64,000 nt of DNA from Lachnospiraceae bacterium (lineage in GTDB: Bacteria; Bacillota; Clostridia; Lachnospirales; Bianqueaceae): positions 145,936-209,935 of the forward strand of contig JAAWDX010000001.1 in the NCBI GenBank assembly GCA_022794035.1. The letters are read 5' to 3'. How positions within the stretch are numbered: the stretch's first letter is position 1; the number at the start of each line of letters is the position of its first letter. A program made the position numbers and the translations under genes. The notes under the pieces were generated by a model that was given only the letters and a program-made list of their open reading frames with translations, was not told the DNA's origin and searched no databases. This document shows positions 51,511-61,005 of this stretch, piece after piece.

Positions 51511-52491
51511 ATGAAGAAATTAAAGAAAAAAGGGATCGGCTGGTATATCGGCGACCGTCTGCTGCAGTTTGTTTTTATTTTACTGGCAGCCAGCGTGCTT
51601 GTTTTTGCGATGTGCCACATGTCTAACATCGATCCGGTGGCAGTGATTTTAGGCGGCAAGCAGACCTCGCCGGAGACCATTGCGGCGCTTCGTGAAAAGT
51701 TTTATTTGAATGATTCGCTGCCGATGCAGTACTGGCGATGGCTTAAAGGAATGCTGCAGGGTGATTTTGGACTTGATTTCAAATATCAGCAGCCGGTGTG
51801 GGATTTAATCGCAGGGCGGCTTCCGGTGACACTGACGCTCACCTTTTGCAGTTCGATTGCCGCGCTGCTTGTGGCTATTCCGCTTGGGGTGCTTAGCGGG
51901 ATACGCCGTCATACGCTGGTGGATCGGGGCGCATCCCTGTTTTCGCTGATTACGATGGCCTGTCCTCCGTTTTTTATCAGTGTCATTGCCATCGCGATCT
52001 TAGCCCGCGTTGCACCAGGGATTTCCTTCACCGGGAGCTTTAGCTCACTCGGGGAGATGATAGAGCGTCTCTGGCTGCCGGCCTTGTGTCTGGCACTGGG
52101 AATGATTGCATTAGCGCAGCGCATGATTCGCTCTTCCATGATCGAAGAGCTGCAGAGTCCGCATATTCAGATGGCGCAGGCAAAGGGACTTCCGCAAAAG
52201 ACGATAATCTGGAAGCATGCATTTAAAAATGCGCTCATTCCTTTGATTACGGTGTACGGCATTCAGATGGGCAGTATGCTGGTAGGGGCAGTTTTAGTCG
52301 AGGCAGTATTTTCGCTGGCGGGCCTCGGCGGACTTTTGATATCGGCTGTACAGACCAGCAATTATCCGGTCACACAAGCGATTACAATGCTGATGGTGTT
52401 TGTCTTTTTGCTCATCAGCACGATTACCGATATCTTATATGCGGTTATCGATCCGAGGATCCGTACCGGAATGGGAGGCCGCAATGGATAA
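51511..52491 (+). CDS. Peptide/nickel ABC transporter permease (DppB type)
   Basis: 326 residues, six membrane helices. Family features: RLLQFVFILLAASVLVFAMC, the GDFGLDFKYQQPVWDLIAGR block and the C-terminal EAVFSLAGLGGLL. First permease of a five-gene importer. It overlaps the next gene by 8 bases. Confidence 0.93.
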   Translation: MKKLKKKGIGWYIGDRLLQFVFILLAASVLVFAMCHMSNIDPVAVILGGKQTSPETIAALREKFYLNDSLPMQYWRWLKGMLQGDFGLDFKYQQPVWDLIAGRLPVTLTLTFCSSIAALLVAIPLGVLSGIRRHTLVDRGASLFSLITMACPPFFISVIAIAILARVAPGISFTGSFSSLGEMIERLWLPALCLALGMIALAQRMIRSSMIEELQSPHIQMAQAKGLPQKTIIWKHAFKNALIPLITVYGIQMGSMLVGAVLVEAVFSLAGLGGLLISAVQTSNYPVTQAITMLMVFVFLLISTITDILYAVIDPRIRTGMGGRNG

Positions 52492-53413
52492 AAAAAGAAA
52501 GAGAATTCGGTCATTTTTCAGCCCTGCTGTGATCGTAGCAGTGATGATTTTGGCAATTGTGATCGGCGGCGCCATCCTTGCGAATGTCTTGGCGCCTTAT
52601 GATCCGAATGCCATCAGTTTGGGCGAGGCGCTGCAGGGGCCTTCCTTGACTCATTGGCTAGGGACGGATCCAACGGGCCGTGATATCTTTTCCCGGCTTC
52701 TTTTCGGCGGGCGGACGACGCTGCTCAGCGCAGTGGCCATTGTAGCGTTTGCGATGCTGTTTGGTATTCCGCTGGGGCTGTTTGCCGGATATTATGGCGG
52801 TTGGTTTGACAAGGTTACGCAGAGGATCTGCGATGTGATCATCGCCTTTCCCTCTTTATTATTGGCATTTGTATTTGTGGCGGCATTCGGGCGCAGCTTG
52901 ATCAACAGTATTATTGCCATTGGTATTATCTATATTCCGATGACGGCTAAGCTTACGCGTTCGCTGACGCTGACTGAAAAAAATAAGACCTATGTGGAAG
53001 CCGGCAGAACCATTGGCTATTCAAGGCCTAGAATCTTATTTACTGAGATTCTGCCCAACTGCGTAGCGCCGCTTACGGCACAGTTGACGCTCGACATCGG
53101 ATATGCAGTGCTTGATTTAGCGGCGATGAGTTTTCTGGGGCTTGGTGTGCAGCCGCCAACGGCGGATTGGGGCGCGATGCTGGAGGAAGGGCAGCAGTTA
53201 TTGTTTTTGCATCCAATGGGGGCGGTTGCCCCAGGGATTGCCATTGCTCTGACAGTCATTGCCATCAATCTGATCAGTGATGGCGTCTTAAGATATATCG
53301 ACCCTGCGCAGAGAAGGCTGCCGCGGCTGCGGAAAAAACGTCTTGAGGCCATGGTGAAAAGCAGCATGGAAGCAGCGGTGCAAAAGCAGCAGAAGGAGCA
53401 GGCGCATGGATAA
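52484..53413 (+). CDS. Peptide/nickel ABC transporter permease (DppC type)
   Basis: 309 residues. Hallmarks: HWLGTDPTGRDIFSRLLFGG, EAGRTIGYSRPRILF (EAA loop) and AAMSFLGLGVQPPTADWGAML. The ATG at 52484 has GGGAGG at 52473-52478; in-frame codons further upstream overlap the previous gene. Confidence 0.93.
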   Translation: MDKKRKRIRSFFSPAVIVAVMILAIVIGGAILANVLAPYDPNAISLGEALQGPSLTHWLGTDPTGRDIFSRLLFGGRTTLLSAVAIVAFAMLFGIPLGLFAGYYGGWFDKVTQRICDVIIAFPSLLLAFVFVAAFGRSLINSIIAIGIIYIPMTAKLTRSLTLTEKNKTYVEAGRTIGYSRPRILFTEILPNCVAPLTAQLTLDIGYAVLDLAAMSFLGLGVQPPTADWGAMLEEGQQLLFLHPMGAVAPGIAIALTVIAINLISDGVLRYIDPAQRRLPRLRKKRLEAMVKSSMEAAVQKQQKEQAHG

Positions 53414-54209
53414 TAGCATATTGAAAATCAGGGATCTGCATCTGTGGCTTCATACAGAGCAGGGGCTCCATCACATTTTGCAGGGCGTTGATCTGGACAT
53501 ACAAAAAGGAGAGGTCCATGGGCTCATCGGAGAAAGCGGCTGCGGCAAAACGATGATGACAAAGGCCGTTTTGAACATGGGGGATGCCGCGCGTACAGTT
53601 GTAAGAGGGACGATCCGATTTGACGGACAGGAGCTGACGGAGCTGCCCGCTTCGCAGCGGCGAAGGTTGGGCGGACGGCAGATCGGATATATTACGCAGG
53701 ATCCTTTAACAGCGCTGAATCCTCTGTTTACCGTGGGCGAGCAGATTGCGGAGATGCTTCGTTATCACAAAGGCATGAACCGAAAGGAAGCGATGCAGGA
53801 AGCAGTCAAACAGCTGGAGCGGGTAGGGATCGTACCCGGCGCCCAGATGAGCAGGCGCTATCCGCATCAGTTTTCCGGCGGTCAGCTGCAGCGGATTTGT
53901 TTGGCAATGGCCGTATGCTGCGGGCCGCAGCTTCTGATTGCCGACGAGCCGACCACAGCACTGGATGTCACGACGCAGGCGCAGATTTTAGAGCTGCTTA
54001 GGCAGCTTCAAAAGGAAGGCTTAGCAATTCTGCTGATTACACATGATTTCGGTGTTGTTTCCGAAGTCTGTCAGCGTGTTTCCGTGATGGATAAAGGAAC
54101 GATTGTAGAAGAAGGCGATACCAATGCTGTGTTTAACCAGCCGCAAAAGGAATACACCAAGCGTCTGATCGACAGCGCCGTCAGAAAGGAGGGAGCTTAT
54201 GAAACCTAA
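53406..54209 (+). CDS. Peptide/nickel ABC transporter ATPase (DppD type)
   Basis: 267 residues: Walker A GESGCGKTM, QDPLTALNPLFTVGEQI, signature FSGGQLQRICLAMAV, Walker B LLIADEPTTALDVT, and ITHDFGVVSE. It is shorter than typical DppD (about 320) and lacks the C-terminal oligopeptide extension with its Cys residues. Overlaps both neighbours by a few bases. Confidence 0.92.
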   Translation: MDNSILKIRDLHLWLHTEQGLHHILQGVDLDIQKGEVHGLIGESGCGKTMMTKAVLNMGDAARTVVRGTIRFDGQELTELPASQRRRLGGRQIGYITQDPLTALNPLFTVGEQIAEMLRYHKGMNRKEAMQEAVKQLERVGIVPGAQMSRRYPHQFSGGQLQRICLAMAVCCGPQLLIADEPTTALDVTTQAQILELLRQLQKEGLAILLITHDFGVVSEVCQRVSVMDKGTIVEEGDTNAVFNQPQKEYTKRLIDSAVRKEGAYET

Positions 54210-55149
54210 CCTTTTAGAGGTGCGGGAGCTAAGAAAAGAATATCATCAAAAAGAGGCGACCGTACAGGCGGTAGATGGCGTATCATTTTCTGTAAAAGAA
54301 GGAGAAATCTTAGGCATTGTAGGAGAAAGCGGCTGCGGCAAATCGACGCTGGCACGCTGTATCATCCGTTTAATAGAGGCAGAAGAGGGCGCTATCTTAT
54401 GGAACGGAAGCGATATAAGTCATCACAGCGAAAAGCAGATGCGCAGCCTCCGGCCTCAGATTCAGATGATCTTCCAAAACCCGTATGCCTCTTTTAATCC
54501 GCGTTTTTCCATCGGACAAACATTAGAAAAAGTAAGAAAATTTTATGGGCTTACGCCCCAACAATATCAGGACAAATTGGCTGAGCTCCTGCAGTACTGC
54601 GAGATTGACAAAGAGCTGCTGGAGAGAAGACCTTCTCAGCTGTCCGGAGGACAGCTACAGAGGCTGGCAATCGTGAGAGCGCTTCTCTCGTCGCCCAGAC
54701 TGCTGATTGCAGATGAAGCGGTGTCAGCACTCGATGTATCAATACAAGAATCTATTTTAAAGCTGCTGCGCGATATAAGAGGTCAATACGGCATTGCCGT
54801 CTTGTTTATTTCTCATGATTTAGCGGTAGTCCGGGCGCTTTGTGAGAGAGTGCTTGTAATGTACCGCGGCCGCATTGTTGAAGAGGGCGGAGCAGAGGAG
54901 CTGTTTCGCGCTCCGGCGCATCCCTATACGAAGGCGCTGCTTTCTGCCAGGCCGCGGCTGGGAAAGAGCCAGGAAGGCCGTATTTTATTGCGCGGCGATG
55001 TAAGGGATGCAGGGCAAAACGAAAACGCCTGTTTGTTTGCAGGGCGCTGCTATGCAAAGCAAATGGGAAACTGTCAAAGACTCCGTCCCTCGATGGTTGA
55101 ACTGGGCAAGGGGCACAGAGCCGCTTGTCATTGTATAAATCAAAATTAA
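54199..55149 (+). CDS. Peptide/nickel ABC transporter ATPase (DppF type)
   Basis: 316 residues: Walker A GESGCGKST, IQMIFQNPYASFNPRFSIGQ, signature LSGGQLQRLAIVRAL, Walker B LLIADEAVSALDVS, where the usual DEP is DEA. The C-terminal oligopeptide/nickel-type extension with Cys residues (NENACLFAGRCYAKQMGNC) is present. Confidence 0.93.
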   Translation: MKPNLLEVRELRKEYHQKEATVQAVDGVSFSVKEGEILGIVGESGCGKSTLARCIIRLIEAEEGAILWNGSDISHHSEKQMRSLRPQIQMIFQNPYASFNPRFSIGQTLEKVRKFYGLTPQQYQDKLAELLQYCEIDKELLERRPSQLSGGQLQRLAIVRALLSSPRLLIADEAVSALDVSIQESILKLLRDIRGQYGIAVLFISHDLAVVRALCERVLVMYRGRIVEEGGAEELFRAPAHPYTKALLSARPRLGKSQEGRILLRGDVRDAGQNENACLFAGRCYAKQMGNCQRLRPSMVELGKGHRAACHCINQN

Positions 55150-55163
55150 AAGGAGAAATCAAA

Positions 55164-56774
55164 TTGAAGCAGGTAGTAAAAAAAGGACTGGTCAGCCTGT
55201 TGCTGCTGGCCATGCTGCTGAGCTGTTTAGCAGGCTGCAGCAAACAGGAAGAGCCAAAAGAAAAAGAAGGAAAGGTAACAGCGCAGCTAATCGCAGACGT
55301 AGTAGCACTGGATCCGGCGCGTATGTATGACACATCCACGATGCTGGTGCTGGGACAGGTAACAGAAAATATTCTGGCGCAGCAGATGGATGGAAGCATG
55401 AAGCCATTTTTGGCCGAGAGCTGGGAAGCGACAGATAATGTTACTTATGTTTATCACATGCGCAGTGACATCAAATTTTCAAACGGAGATCCGGTGACCA
55501 TGGAGGATGTGCTGTTTTCTATGGAGCGGCACAGAGATCCGGCTGTGGCATCTTATCTGGGCTGGATGTATGATAATGTAGAATCGATTACACAGACAGG
55601 TGACTGGGAGTTTACCGTAAAGCTGTATGAGCCGGATGCGACATGGCAGTATGTACTGGGCACAGCCGCCGGTGCGGTTATTCAAAAATCAGCCTGTGAG
55701 GCCGCGGGAGATCAGTTTGGTTCTTCTGTAGAAGGGCTGGTGGCCACAGGTCCGTATGTGATTGACAGCTGGACGGTGGGCAGCGAGTTAAAGCTTTCTT
55801 ACAATCAAAACTATTGGGATCCGCAGTATAGCAATCCGGATGTAAAAAATATTACCTTTACGGTTATCTCAGAGGATACGACGCGCGCCTCCGCGCTGAC
55901 CAGTGGTCAGACAGATCTGGACACCTGGCTGCCCGGCGATCTCTTGGAGACGATCGAAAAATCCGGAAAAGTAAAGATACAGATGAAGGAGTCGGGTGAC
56001 TTTCTGTTTTTGGCTATGAACTGCAGTAAGGAGCCTTTTGACGATGTGAATGTCCGCCGCGCGATTGCCAGCGCCATTCCGAAGGAAGAAATCAACAATA
56101 CAATTGTGGGCAGAGTAGGAGAGAAAGCAAGCTTTATTCCGATGAGCTCCTATCTGTACACCTTTGAGCGTCCGTCATGGGAGGCCTATGAAAAGACGGC
56201 TCAGGACTATGCCTATGATATAGAAAAGGCCAAAGAATATCTGGCAGCCTCTGAGCATGCAGATGGTTTTACAGTTAGTCTGATCTGCGACGAGAGCAAT
56301 ATGAATAATTCCATTGCGTTGGTCATTCAGCAGGCCTTGGCAGAGATCGGGATTACCGTCAATATTGAAAGAATGTCTTATGATGAAATCATCTGCCATG
56401 AATTCGGCGAATATGTGGATGAAAACGGTAATCATACCTATGAGATGGGTATTTTTGAATGGGAGGCTGATTGGCCGGATCCCTCTGGCAACATCATGGG
56501 TATTTTCAACTCTGCGTATATGGGAGAAGGGGGCAGCAATGTGCCCGGATATGCCAATGAAGAGGTAGATGCGCTTTTAAACCAGCAGGCAGCAAGCATG
56601 GATGAAGCAGAGAGGACGCAGCTCCTGCAGCAGGCGCTGGATATCATCATTGATGAGAGCCCGATCGTACCGATCAGCTATATGTATTATAAAATGGGAC
56701 TCGGGGAAGCCATTGAGGCATTTGACCTTGTCACATGGGGAATGTATTTTAAGGATATGAAGTTAAAGTCCTGA
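55164..56774 (+). CDS. Family-5 solute-binding lipoprotein (peptide/nickel type)
   Basis: About 536 residues. Lipoprotein signal with lipobox LAGC, then a family-5 binding-protein body: ALDPARMYDTSTMLVLGQVT, WEATDNVTYVYHMRSDIKFS (fits the family pattern), VRRAIASAIPKEEI. TTG 55164 is 9 bases after AAAGGAG (55148-55154); an upstream start at 55125 overlaps the ATPase gene. Last gene of the importer. The ligand (peptide, nickel chelate or glycan) cannot be decided. Confidence 0.9.
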   Translation: MKQVVKKGLVSLLLLAMLLSCLAGCSKQEEPKEKEGKVTAQLIADVVALDPARMYDTSTMLVLGQVTENILAQQMDGSMKPFLAESWEATDNVTYVYHMRSDIKFSNGDPVTMEDVLFSMERHRDPAVASYLGWMYDNVESITQTGDWEFTVKLYEPDATWQYVLGTAAGAVIQKSACEAAGDQFGSSVEGLVATGPYVIDSWTVGSELKLSYNQNYWDPQYSNPDVKNITFTVISEDTTRASALTSGQTDLDTWLPGDLLETIEKSGKVKIQMKESGDFLFLAMNCSKEPFDDVNVRRAIASAIPKEEINNTIVGRVGEKASFIPMSSYLYTFERPSWEAYEKTAQDYAYDIEKAKEYLAASEHADGFTVSLICDESNMNNSIALVIQQALAEIGITVNIERMSYDEIICHEFGEYVDENGNHTYEMGIFEWEADWPDPSGNIMGIFNSAYMGEGGSNVPGYANEEVDALLNQQAASMDEAERTQLLQQALDIIIDESPIVPISYMYYKMGLGEAIEAFDLVTWGMYFKDMKLKS

Positions 56775-56804
56775 TGAGGGCCTAACAAAGAAAGGAAGAG
56801 CCGT

Positions 56805-57818
56805 ATGATTCGAGCAAAGGAGCTGGCAGCCAGACTGGGCGTTTCGCCCGCTACCATTTCATTGGTGCTCAATGACAAGCCGGGGATCTGTGAGGAGACT
56901 CGGCAGGAGCTGCGCAGAAAAATCTGTGAAATGGGATACGGCTATATGCTGAAAAACCCACAGGGCTCTGAGGCTGTTCATGAGGCCGGCGGCGCCATCG
57001 CCTTTGTGATCTACCCAGTGTGCAAGGAGTGCAGCGATATTTTCTCATTTTATGCAGCCGTCATGGAAGGTGCCTCTGCTTATCTGCAGGAGCAGGGCTA
57101 TGAAATGCTTATTTTCCATGTCAAGCCGGAATGTGGATGCAGCTTGGAAAAATGTCTGGCAGATAAAAACGTAAAAGGACTCATCGTACAGAAGCCCTGT
57201 CTGGAAAGTATTGACCTGCAGGAGCTGAAGGCTATGGAAAAGCCGTTTGTCATGCTGGATACTTACTACATGGATGAGGAAGTCAACAGCGTTTCCGTCA
57301 ATAATGAACAGGGTGTTTATAAGCTGATCCGTCACCTGCAGGAGCAAGGGCATGAGCGAATTGGCTATATCAGCTGCAGTGCGCAGCGGGCCAGTTTTTG
57401 CGAGCGCAAGGGGTACTATCATATGATCTTGGCGCAGCTGGGGCTGCCGCAGCAGCCGCAGTGGTGTCTGGAGGTCTCCGATGCGGAGGGCATTCACCGC
57501 CTGCTGCAGAGCGAAAACGCACCCACGGCCTTTCTTACGGACAATGATATGGTAGCCTGGAAGGCCATTCAGCAGCTTCAGGCCAGCGGTCATACGGTGC
57601 CGCAGCAAATTGCAGTGGTCGGCTTCGAGGACCGCGAGATCGCAGCGATGGTAAATCCGCCGCTGACAACCATCCGAGTGCCAGATATGGCATTAGGGCG
57701 CCATGCGGCACAGCTGCTGTTATCCACGATTCAGGAAAGCGATTCAAAGGCGGAAGAATGCATCAAAATGGAGCTGGGGGTTGAGCTGGTCGTACGCGAC
57801 AGCACCCGGCGTGAATAG
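56805..57818 (+). CDS. LacI-family transcriptional regulator
   Basis: 337 residues. N-terminal LacI HTH: AKELAARLGVSPATISLVLN, hinge region MGYGYML, then a periplasmic-binding-like sensor domain (VNSVSVNNEQGVYKLIRHLQ, AVVGFEDREIAAMVNPPLTT). It follows the importer by 30 bases with AAAGGAAG, so a local control role is likely. The sensor includes an unusual Cys cluster near residues 69-72 and 104-109 (CKEC, CGCSLEKC). Confidence 0.9.
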   Translation: MIRAKELAARLGVSPATISLVLNDKPGICEETRQELRRKICEMGYGYMLKNPQGSEAVHEAGGAIAFVIYPVCKECSDIFSFYAAVMEGASAYLQEQGYEMLIFHVKPECGCSLEKCLADKNVKGLIVQKPCLESIDLQELKAMEKPFVMLDTYYMDEEVNSVSVNNEQGVYKLIRHLQEQGHERIGYISCSAQRASFCERKGYYHMILAQLGLPQQPQWCLEVSDAEGIHRLLQSENAPTAFLTDNDMVAWKAIQQLQASGHTVPQQIAVVGFEDREIAAMVNPPLTTIRVPDMALGRHAAQLLLSTIQESDSKAEECIKMELGVELVVRDSTRRE

Positions 57819-57830
57819 TTGACAAAGGCC

Positions 57831-57859
57831 TTGACAGATAGAAAAAAGTTGGCTATACT
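57831..57859 (+). promoter_or_regulatory. Promoter of the SRP RNA gene
   Basis: TTGACA (57831-57836) and TATACT (57854-57859), spacer 17; start expected near 57866. Confidence 0.85.
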
Positions 57860-57866
57860 TAACTAT

Positions 57867-58003
57867 GCTCCGCGTGAGTAGTAATGAACATTTGGCATCA
57901 TACAATAGAAAACTTTGAATCGTGTCAGGTCCGGAAGGAAGCAGCACTAAGAAGACCTTTCTATGTGATATGGCCCGCCGGGTGGGAGCTATTCACGCGG
58001 GGT
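57867..58003 (+). ncRNA. ffs: Signal recognition particle RNA (SRP RNA)
   Basis: The conserved domain IV is unmistakable: GTGTCAGGTCCGGAAGGAAG followed by CAGCAC at 57922-57947. The ends pair over about 14 bp (57868-57881 with 57989-58002). The length near 137 bases is between the 4.5S form and the long Bacillus form, so the Alu domain is probably reduced or absent. It precedes dnaX, the usual arrangement. Confidence 0.93.
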
Positions 58004-58055
58004 ATTTGTTTAGTATGGTTGGATAGCGGAGAAAACTTTAGTGAAAGGAGATCCC

Positions 58056-59639
58056 ATGTCATATCTGGCATTGTACCGGAAATACCGACCGACCACCTTT
58101 GATGGGATGGTGGGGCAGCGGGCAGTCATCACAGCGCTGCAAAATCAAGTAAAATATGGACAGGTGGGGCATGCCTATTTGTTTTGCGGCACACGCGGAA
58201 CAGGCAAAACCTCAACGGCAAAGGTGTTTGCGCGGGCGGTTAATTGTCTGCATCCGGTAGATGGGAATCCGTGTAACGAGTGTGAGCTGTGCCGGGAGGC
58301 AGAGAGCAGCTTTCATCTGGTCGAGATTGATGCGGCCTCTAATAATGGCGTAGAGAATATTCGGGATCTTCGGGAAGAAGTACAGTATACGCCGACCAAG
58401 GGACGGTATAAGGTCTATATCATTGATGAAGTACACATGCTGACGCAGTCAGCTTTTAATGCGCTTTTGAAAACGCTCGAGGAGCCGCCTGCACATGTGA
58501 TTTTTATTCTGGCAACCACAGAGCCGCATAAGGTGCTGCCAACCATTTTATCGCGCTGCCAGCGCTATGATTTTAAGCGCATTACGGTGCAGGAGATTGC
58601 AGAGCATTTGGCACAGGTCTGCGAAAAAGAAGGCATCCGTGCAGAAGAGGCAGCGCTGCATTATATTGCTGCTTTGGCGGACGGAGGCATGAGGGATGCG
58701 CTGAGTATCCTGGATCAATGTCATGCATATTATATAAATGAAGAGATTACACTGGCAAGAGTGCAGGATGTGCTGGGTGCGGTGGACAGCCGGATTTTCA
58801 CGCAGATGACTGCGGCACTCGCGCAGGAGGATGCCGCGGCGCTTTTGACGCTGATTCAGCAGATGTTTGCAGAAGGACGGGATGTGCTGCAGTTTGTCAG
58901 TACATGGAGCGAATACCTGCGCAATGTACTGGTTAGCCAAGTGTTAAAGGATCAAGCTGAGGGGCTGATTGAGACAGACCCCGAGCAGCTGGAGCGGATT
59001 CAAAGACAGGCAGGCGAGCTCAGTGCAGAGCAGCTGACGTGGTATATTGAGAGCTTGGCGAAGCTGGAGGCAAAGTTAAAGTCGGCTTCTGAAAAGCGGA
59101 TTATTTTAGAGGTAGGACTGCTGGGGCTTTTACGGGGGCGGTCGGCCGAGAGGCCGGAGCGCCTGCAGGAGGCGCCGTCATACAAAGCGCCTGTAAGGAC
59201 GCCTGAAAGACAGCAGCAGAGCAGAAGCCAGGAGACGATTCCGGCTGTGCCGGCGCCTAAACAGGCAGAACAAAAAACGCCGGCGGAAGGCGCAGCAAAA
59301 GGAACGGCGGAGCAGCAGGCCGTGATCCAAAGATGGCCGGAGATCCGAAAGAAAATCAGTACGCAGTGGCAGAGCCTGTATACGCTGAACCTGATGCGGC
59401 TGGAGGCGGGGGCGGCTGCGGATGAGCTGGTGCTTCGGGCCTCTAAGGCGATTTATTGTCAGCAGCTGGAGATGAAGGGCGGCGAGAAGCTGTCGCTGAT
59501 CGAGGAGCAGATTGAGGAAGCTACAGGGAGCCGTTATCGGGTGCGGGTTGTCAGTGATGAGAGACCGCGCATTGGCAGCGGCGACCTGAGTGATATTAAG
59601 AATCAAATCCATACGGATGTGAATTGGAGGAATGAATAG
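58056..59639 (+). CDS. dnaX: DNA polymerase III gamma/tau subunit
   Basis: Clamp-loader ATPase, 527 residues. Walker A GTRGTGKTS at 45-53, zinc-module Cys64, 73, 76, 79 (NPCNECELC), DEVHMLTQSAFNALLKTLEE, and sensor TILSRCQRYDFKRI. The region after about 370 is Gln/Ala/Pro-rich and shorter than in tau of Escherichia coli. ATG 58056 has AAAGGAG at 58044-58050. Confidence 0.96.
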   Translation: MSYLALYRKYRPTTFDGMVGQRAVITALQNQVKYGQVGHAYLFCGTRGTGKTSTAKVFARAVNCLHPVDGNPCNECELCREAESSFHLVEIDAASNNGVENIRDLREEVQYTPTKGRYKVYIIDEVHMLTQSAFNALLKTLEEPPAHVIFILATTEPHKVLPTILSRCQRYDFKRITVQEIAEHLAQVCEKEGIRAEEAALHYIAALADGGMRDALSILDQCHAYYINEEITLARVQDVLGAVDSRIFTQMTAALAQEDAAALLTLIQQMFAEGRDVLQFVSTWSEYLRNVLVSQVLKDQAEGLIETDPEQLERIQRQAGELSAEQLTWYIESLAKLEAKLKSASEKRIILEVGLLGLLRGRSAERPERLQEAPSYKAPVRTPERQQQSRSQETIPAVPAPKQAEQKTPAEGAAKGTAEQQAVIQRWPEIRKKISTQWQSLYTLNLMRLEAGAAADELVLRASKAIYCQQLEMKGGEKLSLIEEQIEEATGSRYRVRVVSDERPRIGSGDLSDIKNQIHTDVNWRNE

Positions 59640-59640
59640 A

Positions 59641-59982
59641 ATGGCAAAACGTGGTGGTTTTACCGGCATGCCGGGCGGCATGAATAATTTGATGAAACAG
59701 GCGCAGCGCGTGCAGCGCCAGATGGAGGAGATGCAGAAGGAGCTGGAGGCCAAGGAGTTCGAGGGAACGGCCGGCGGCGAGGCTGTGAAGGTGACGGTGA
59801 CCGGAAAGAAGCAGGTGGTCAGCGTGGAGCTGAAGCCTGAGGTTGTGGATCCGGAGGATATCGAGATGCTGCAGGATCTGATTGTGGCGGCTGCGAATGA
59901 GGCGCTGCGTCAGATCGACGAATACCATGAGCAGAAGATGGGCGGCATCAGCGGCGGCCTGAATATTCCGGGGATTTTCTAA
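59641..59982 (+). CDS. ybaB: YbaB/EbfC-family nucleoid-associated protein
   Basis: 113 residues. Family pattern: [36 protein letters not shown] and [17 protein letters not shown], with a Gly/Met-rich N-terminus. Dimeric DNA-binding protein of the dnaX-recR cluster. ATG 59641 is 10 bases after GGAGG; an ATG at 59632 is too close to it. Confidence 0.94.
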   Translation: MAKRGGFTGMPGGMNNLMKQAQRVQRQMEEMQKELEAKEFEGTAGGEAVKVTVTGKKQVVSVELKPEVVDPEDIEMLQDLIVAAANEALRQIDEYHEQKMGGISGGLNIPGIF

Positions 59983-59984
59983 GG

Positions 59985-60584
59985 ATGGATTATTTTGGCA
60001 GTCCGGTTTCTAAGCTGATTGAGGAGCTGTCGAGATTGCCCGGGATCGGCCGCAAGAGTGCGCAGCGACTAGCATTTCATATGATTCGCATGCCGAAGGA
60101 GGAGACGCAGGCGCTGGCGGAGGCTATTGTGTCGGCGCGGACCGAGGTGCGTTACTGCAAGGAATGCGGATGTCTGACGGATGAGGAGCTCTGTCCCATC
60201 TGCTCCGATACCGCCAGGGACCATACGGTGATTATGGTGGTGGAGGATGCGCGGGATATGGCGGCATATGAACGCACGCGCCAGTATAAAGGCGTGTATC
60301 ATATCCTGCAGGGGGTGATTTCACCGCTTTCGGGGGTGAATCCGCAGGATCTGAAGATCAAGGAGCTGTTGGACCGATTGAAGGATGAGACGGTGCAAGA
60401 GGTGATCGTTGCGACCAATCCTACGGTGGAGGGCGAGACGACGGCAATGTATTTGAGCCGTTTGCTCAAGCCGCTTGGCGTAAAGGTGACGCGTATCGCC
60501 AACGGCGTGCCGGTGGGCGGCGATCTGGAGTATATCGATGAGGTGACGCTGGCCCGGGCGCTAGAGGGGCGCGTGCCTCTCTAA
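59985..60584 (+). CDS. recR: Recombination protein RecR
   Basis: 199 residues. HhH motif [17 protein letters not shown]4 zinc finger [16 protein letters not shown] (about 57-72), Toprim segment [15 protein letters not shown] and Walker-like C-terminus. Works with RecF (encoded at 3422) and RecO in gap repair. It starts 2 bases after ybaB. Confidence 0.97.
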   Translation: MDYFGSPVSKLIEELSRLPGIGRKSAQRLAFHMIRMPKEETQALAEAIVSARTEVRYCKECGCLTDEELCPICSDTARDHTVIMVVEDARDMAAYERTRQYKGVYHILQGVISPLSGVNPQDLKIKELLDRLKDETVQEVIVATNPTVEGETTAMYLSRLLKPLGVKVTRIANGVPVGGDLEYIDEVTLARALEGRVPL

Positions 60585-60671
60585 AATGAAAGATCAATGG
60601 AATAAACCTTCCTTTTTATGGATATACTGGTAACAGCAAGACCGGTAAGTTGCATAAGGAGGAAGGTTTCT

Positions 60672-60911
60672 ATGTTTAGAAGAAAAAAGACCGATCGAGA
60701 GGAACGACTGGCCCGCTTTTGGCAGCATGAGGCGTATCAGCTGGAGGAAACAAAGCAGGAGCTGGAACGCCTGTATCTGCAGCTAGAGGATGTGGTGGAC
60801 GAGCGTTTAGTGGACAGCATTATCTATGAGATTAAATCACAGGAAGCAAAATATGATTATCATTATCAAAACATCCGCATGCTGGAGGAGCGGACAGAGG
60901 TAGTGGGGTAA
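60672..60911 (+). CDS. yaaL: YaaL-like small protein (DUF2508 type)
   Basis: 79 residues, charged and largely helical: MFRRKKTDREERLARFW, LEDVVDERLVDSIIYEI and KSQEAKYDYHYQNIRML. The length, pattern and place after recR fit the DUF2508/YaaL family of unknown function. ATG 60672 follows AAGGAGGAAGG. An inverted repeat (60604-60613 with 60660-60669) can pair with this site. Confidence 0.8.
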   Translation: MFRRKKTDREERLARFWQHEAYQLEETKQELERLYLQLEDVVDERLVDSIIYEIKSQEAKYDYHYQNIRMLEERTEVVG

Positions 60912-61005
60912 GAGAGGGAGATGCTCTGCTTTTGCGGCGCTTCGTAGCCCTTTCGCCCCGTAACCCGTTCGCAGTCCTTTCGGCGGTTCAGCCTTTTCGC
61001 CGCTC
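60912..61005. repeat. Degenerate tandem units beside dispersed repeat copy B
   Basis: Non-coding. Imperfect repeats of a unit like CG.AGCCCTTTCG.. occur around 60945-60957, 60972-60983 and 60990-61002, directly before the conserved repeat core, as in copy A. Confidence 0.5.

Noticed and set aside
57884..58102. 72-codon ORF over the SRP RNA
   Set aside because: It overlaps the conserved SRP RNA core and the dnaX start.
59268..59300. Possible programmed frameshift in dnaX (run of six A followed by a small GC-rich hairpin)
   Set aside because: The frame reads CAA AAA ACG, which does not fit the X-XXY-YYZ pattern for simultaneous slippage, and no strong internal Shine-Dalgarno stimulator was seen.
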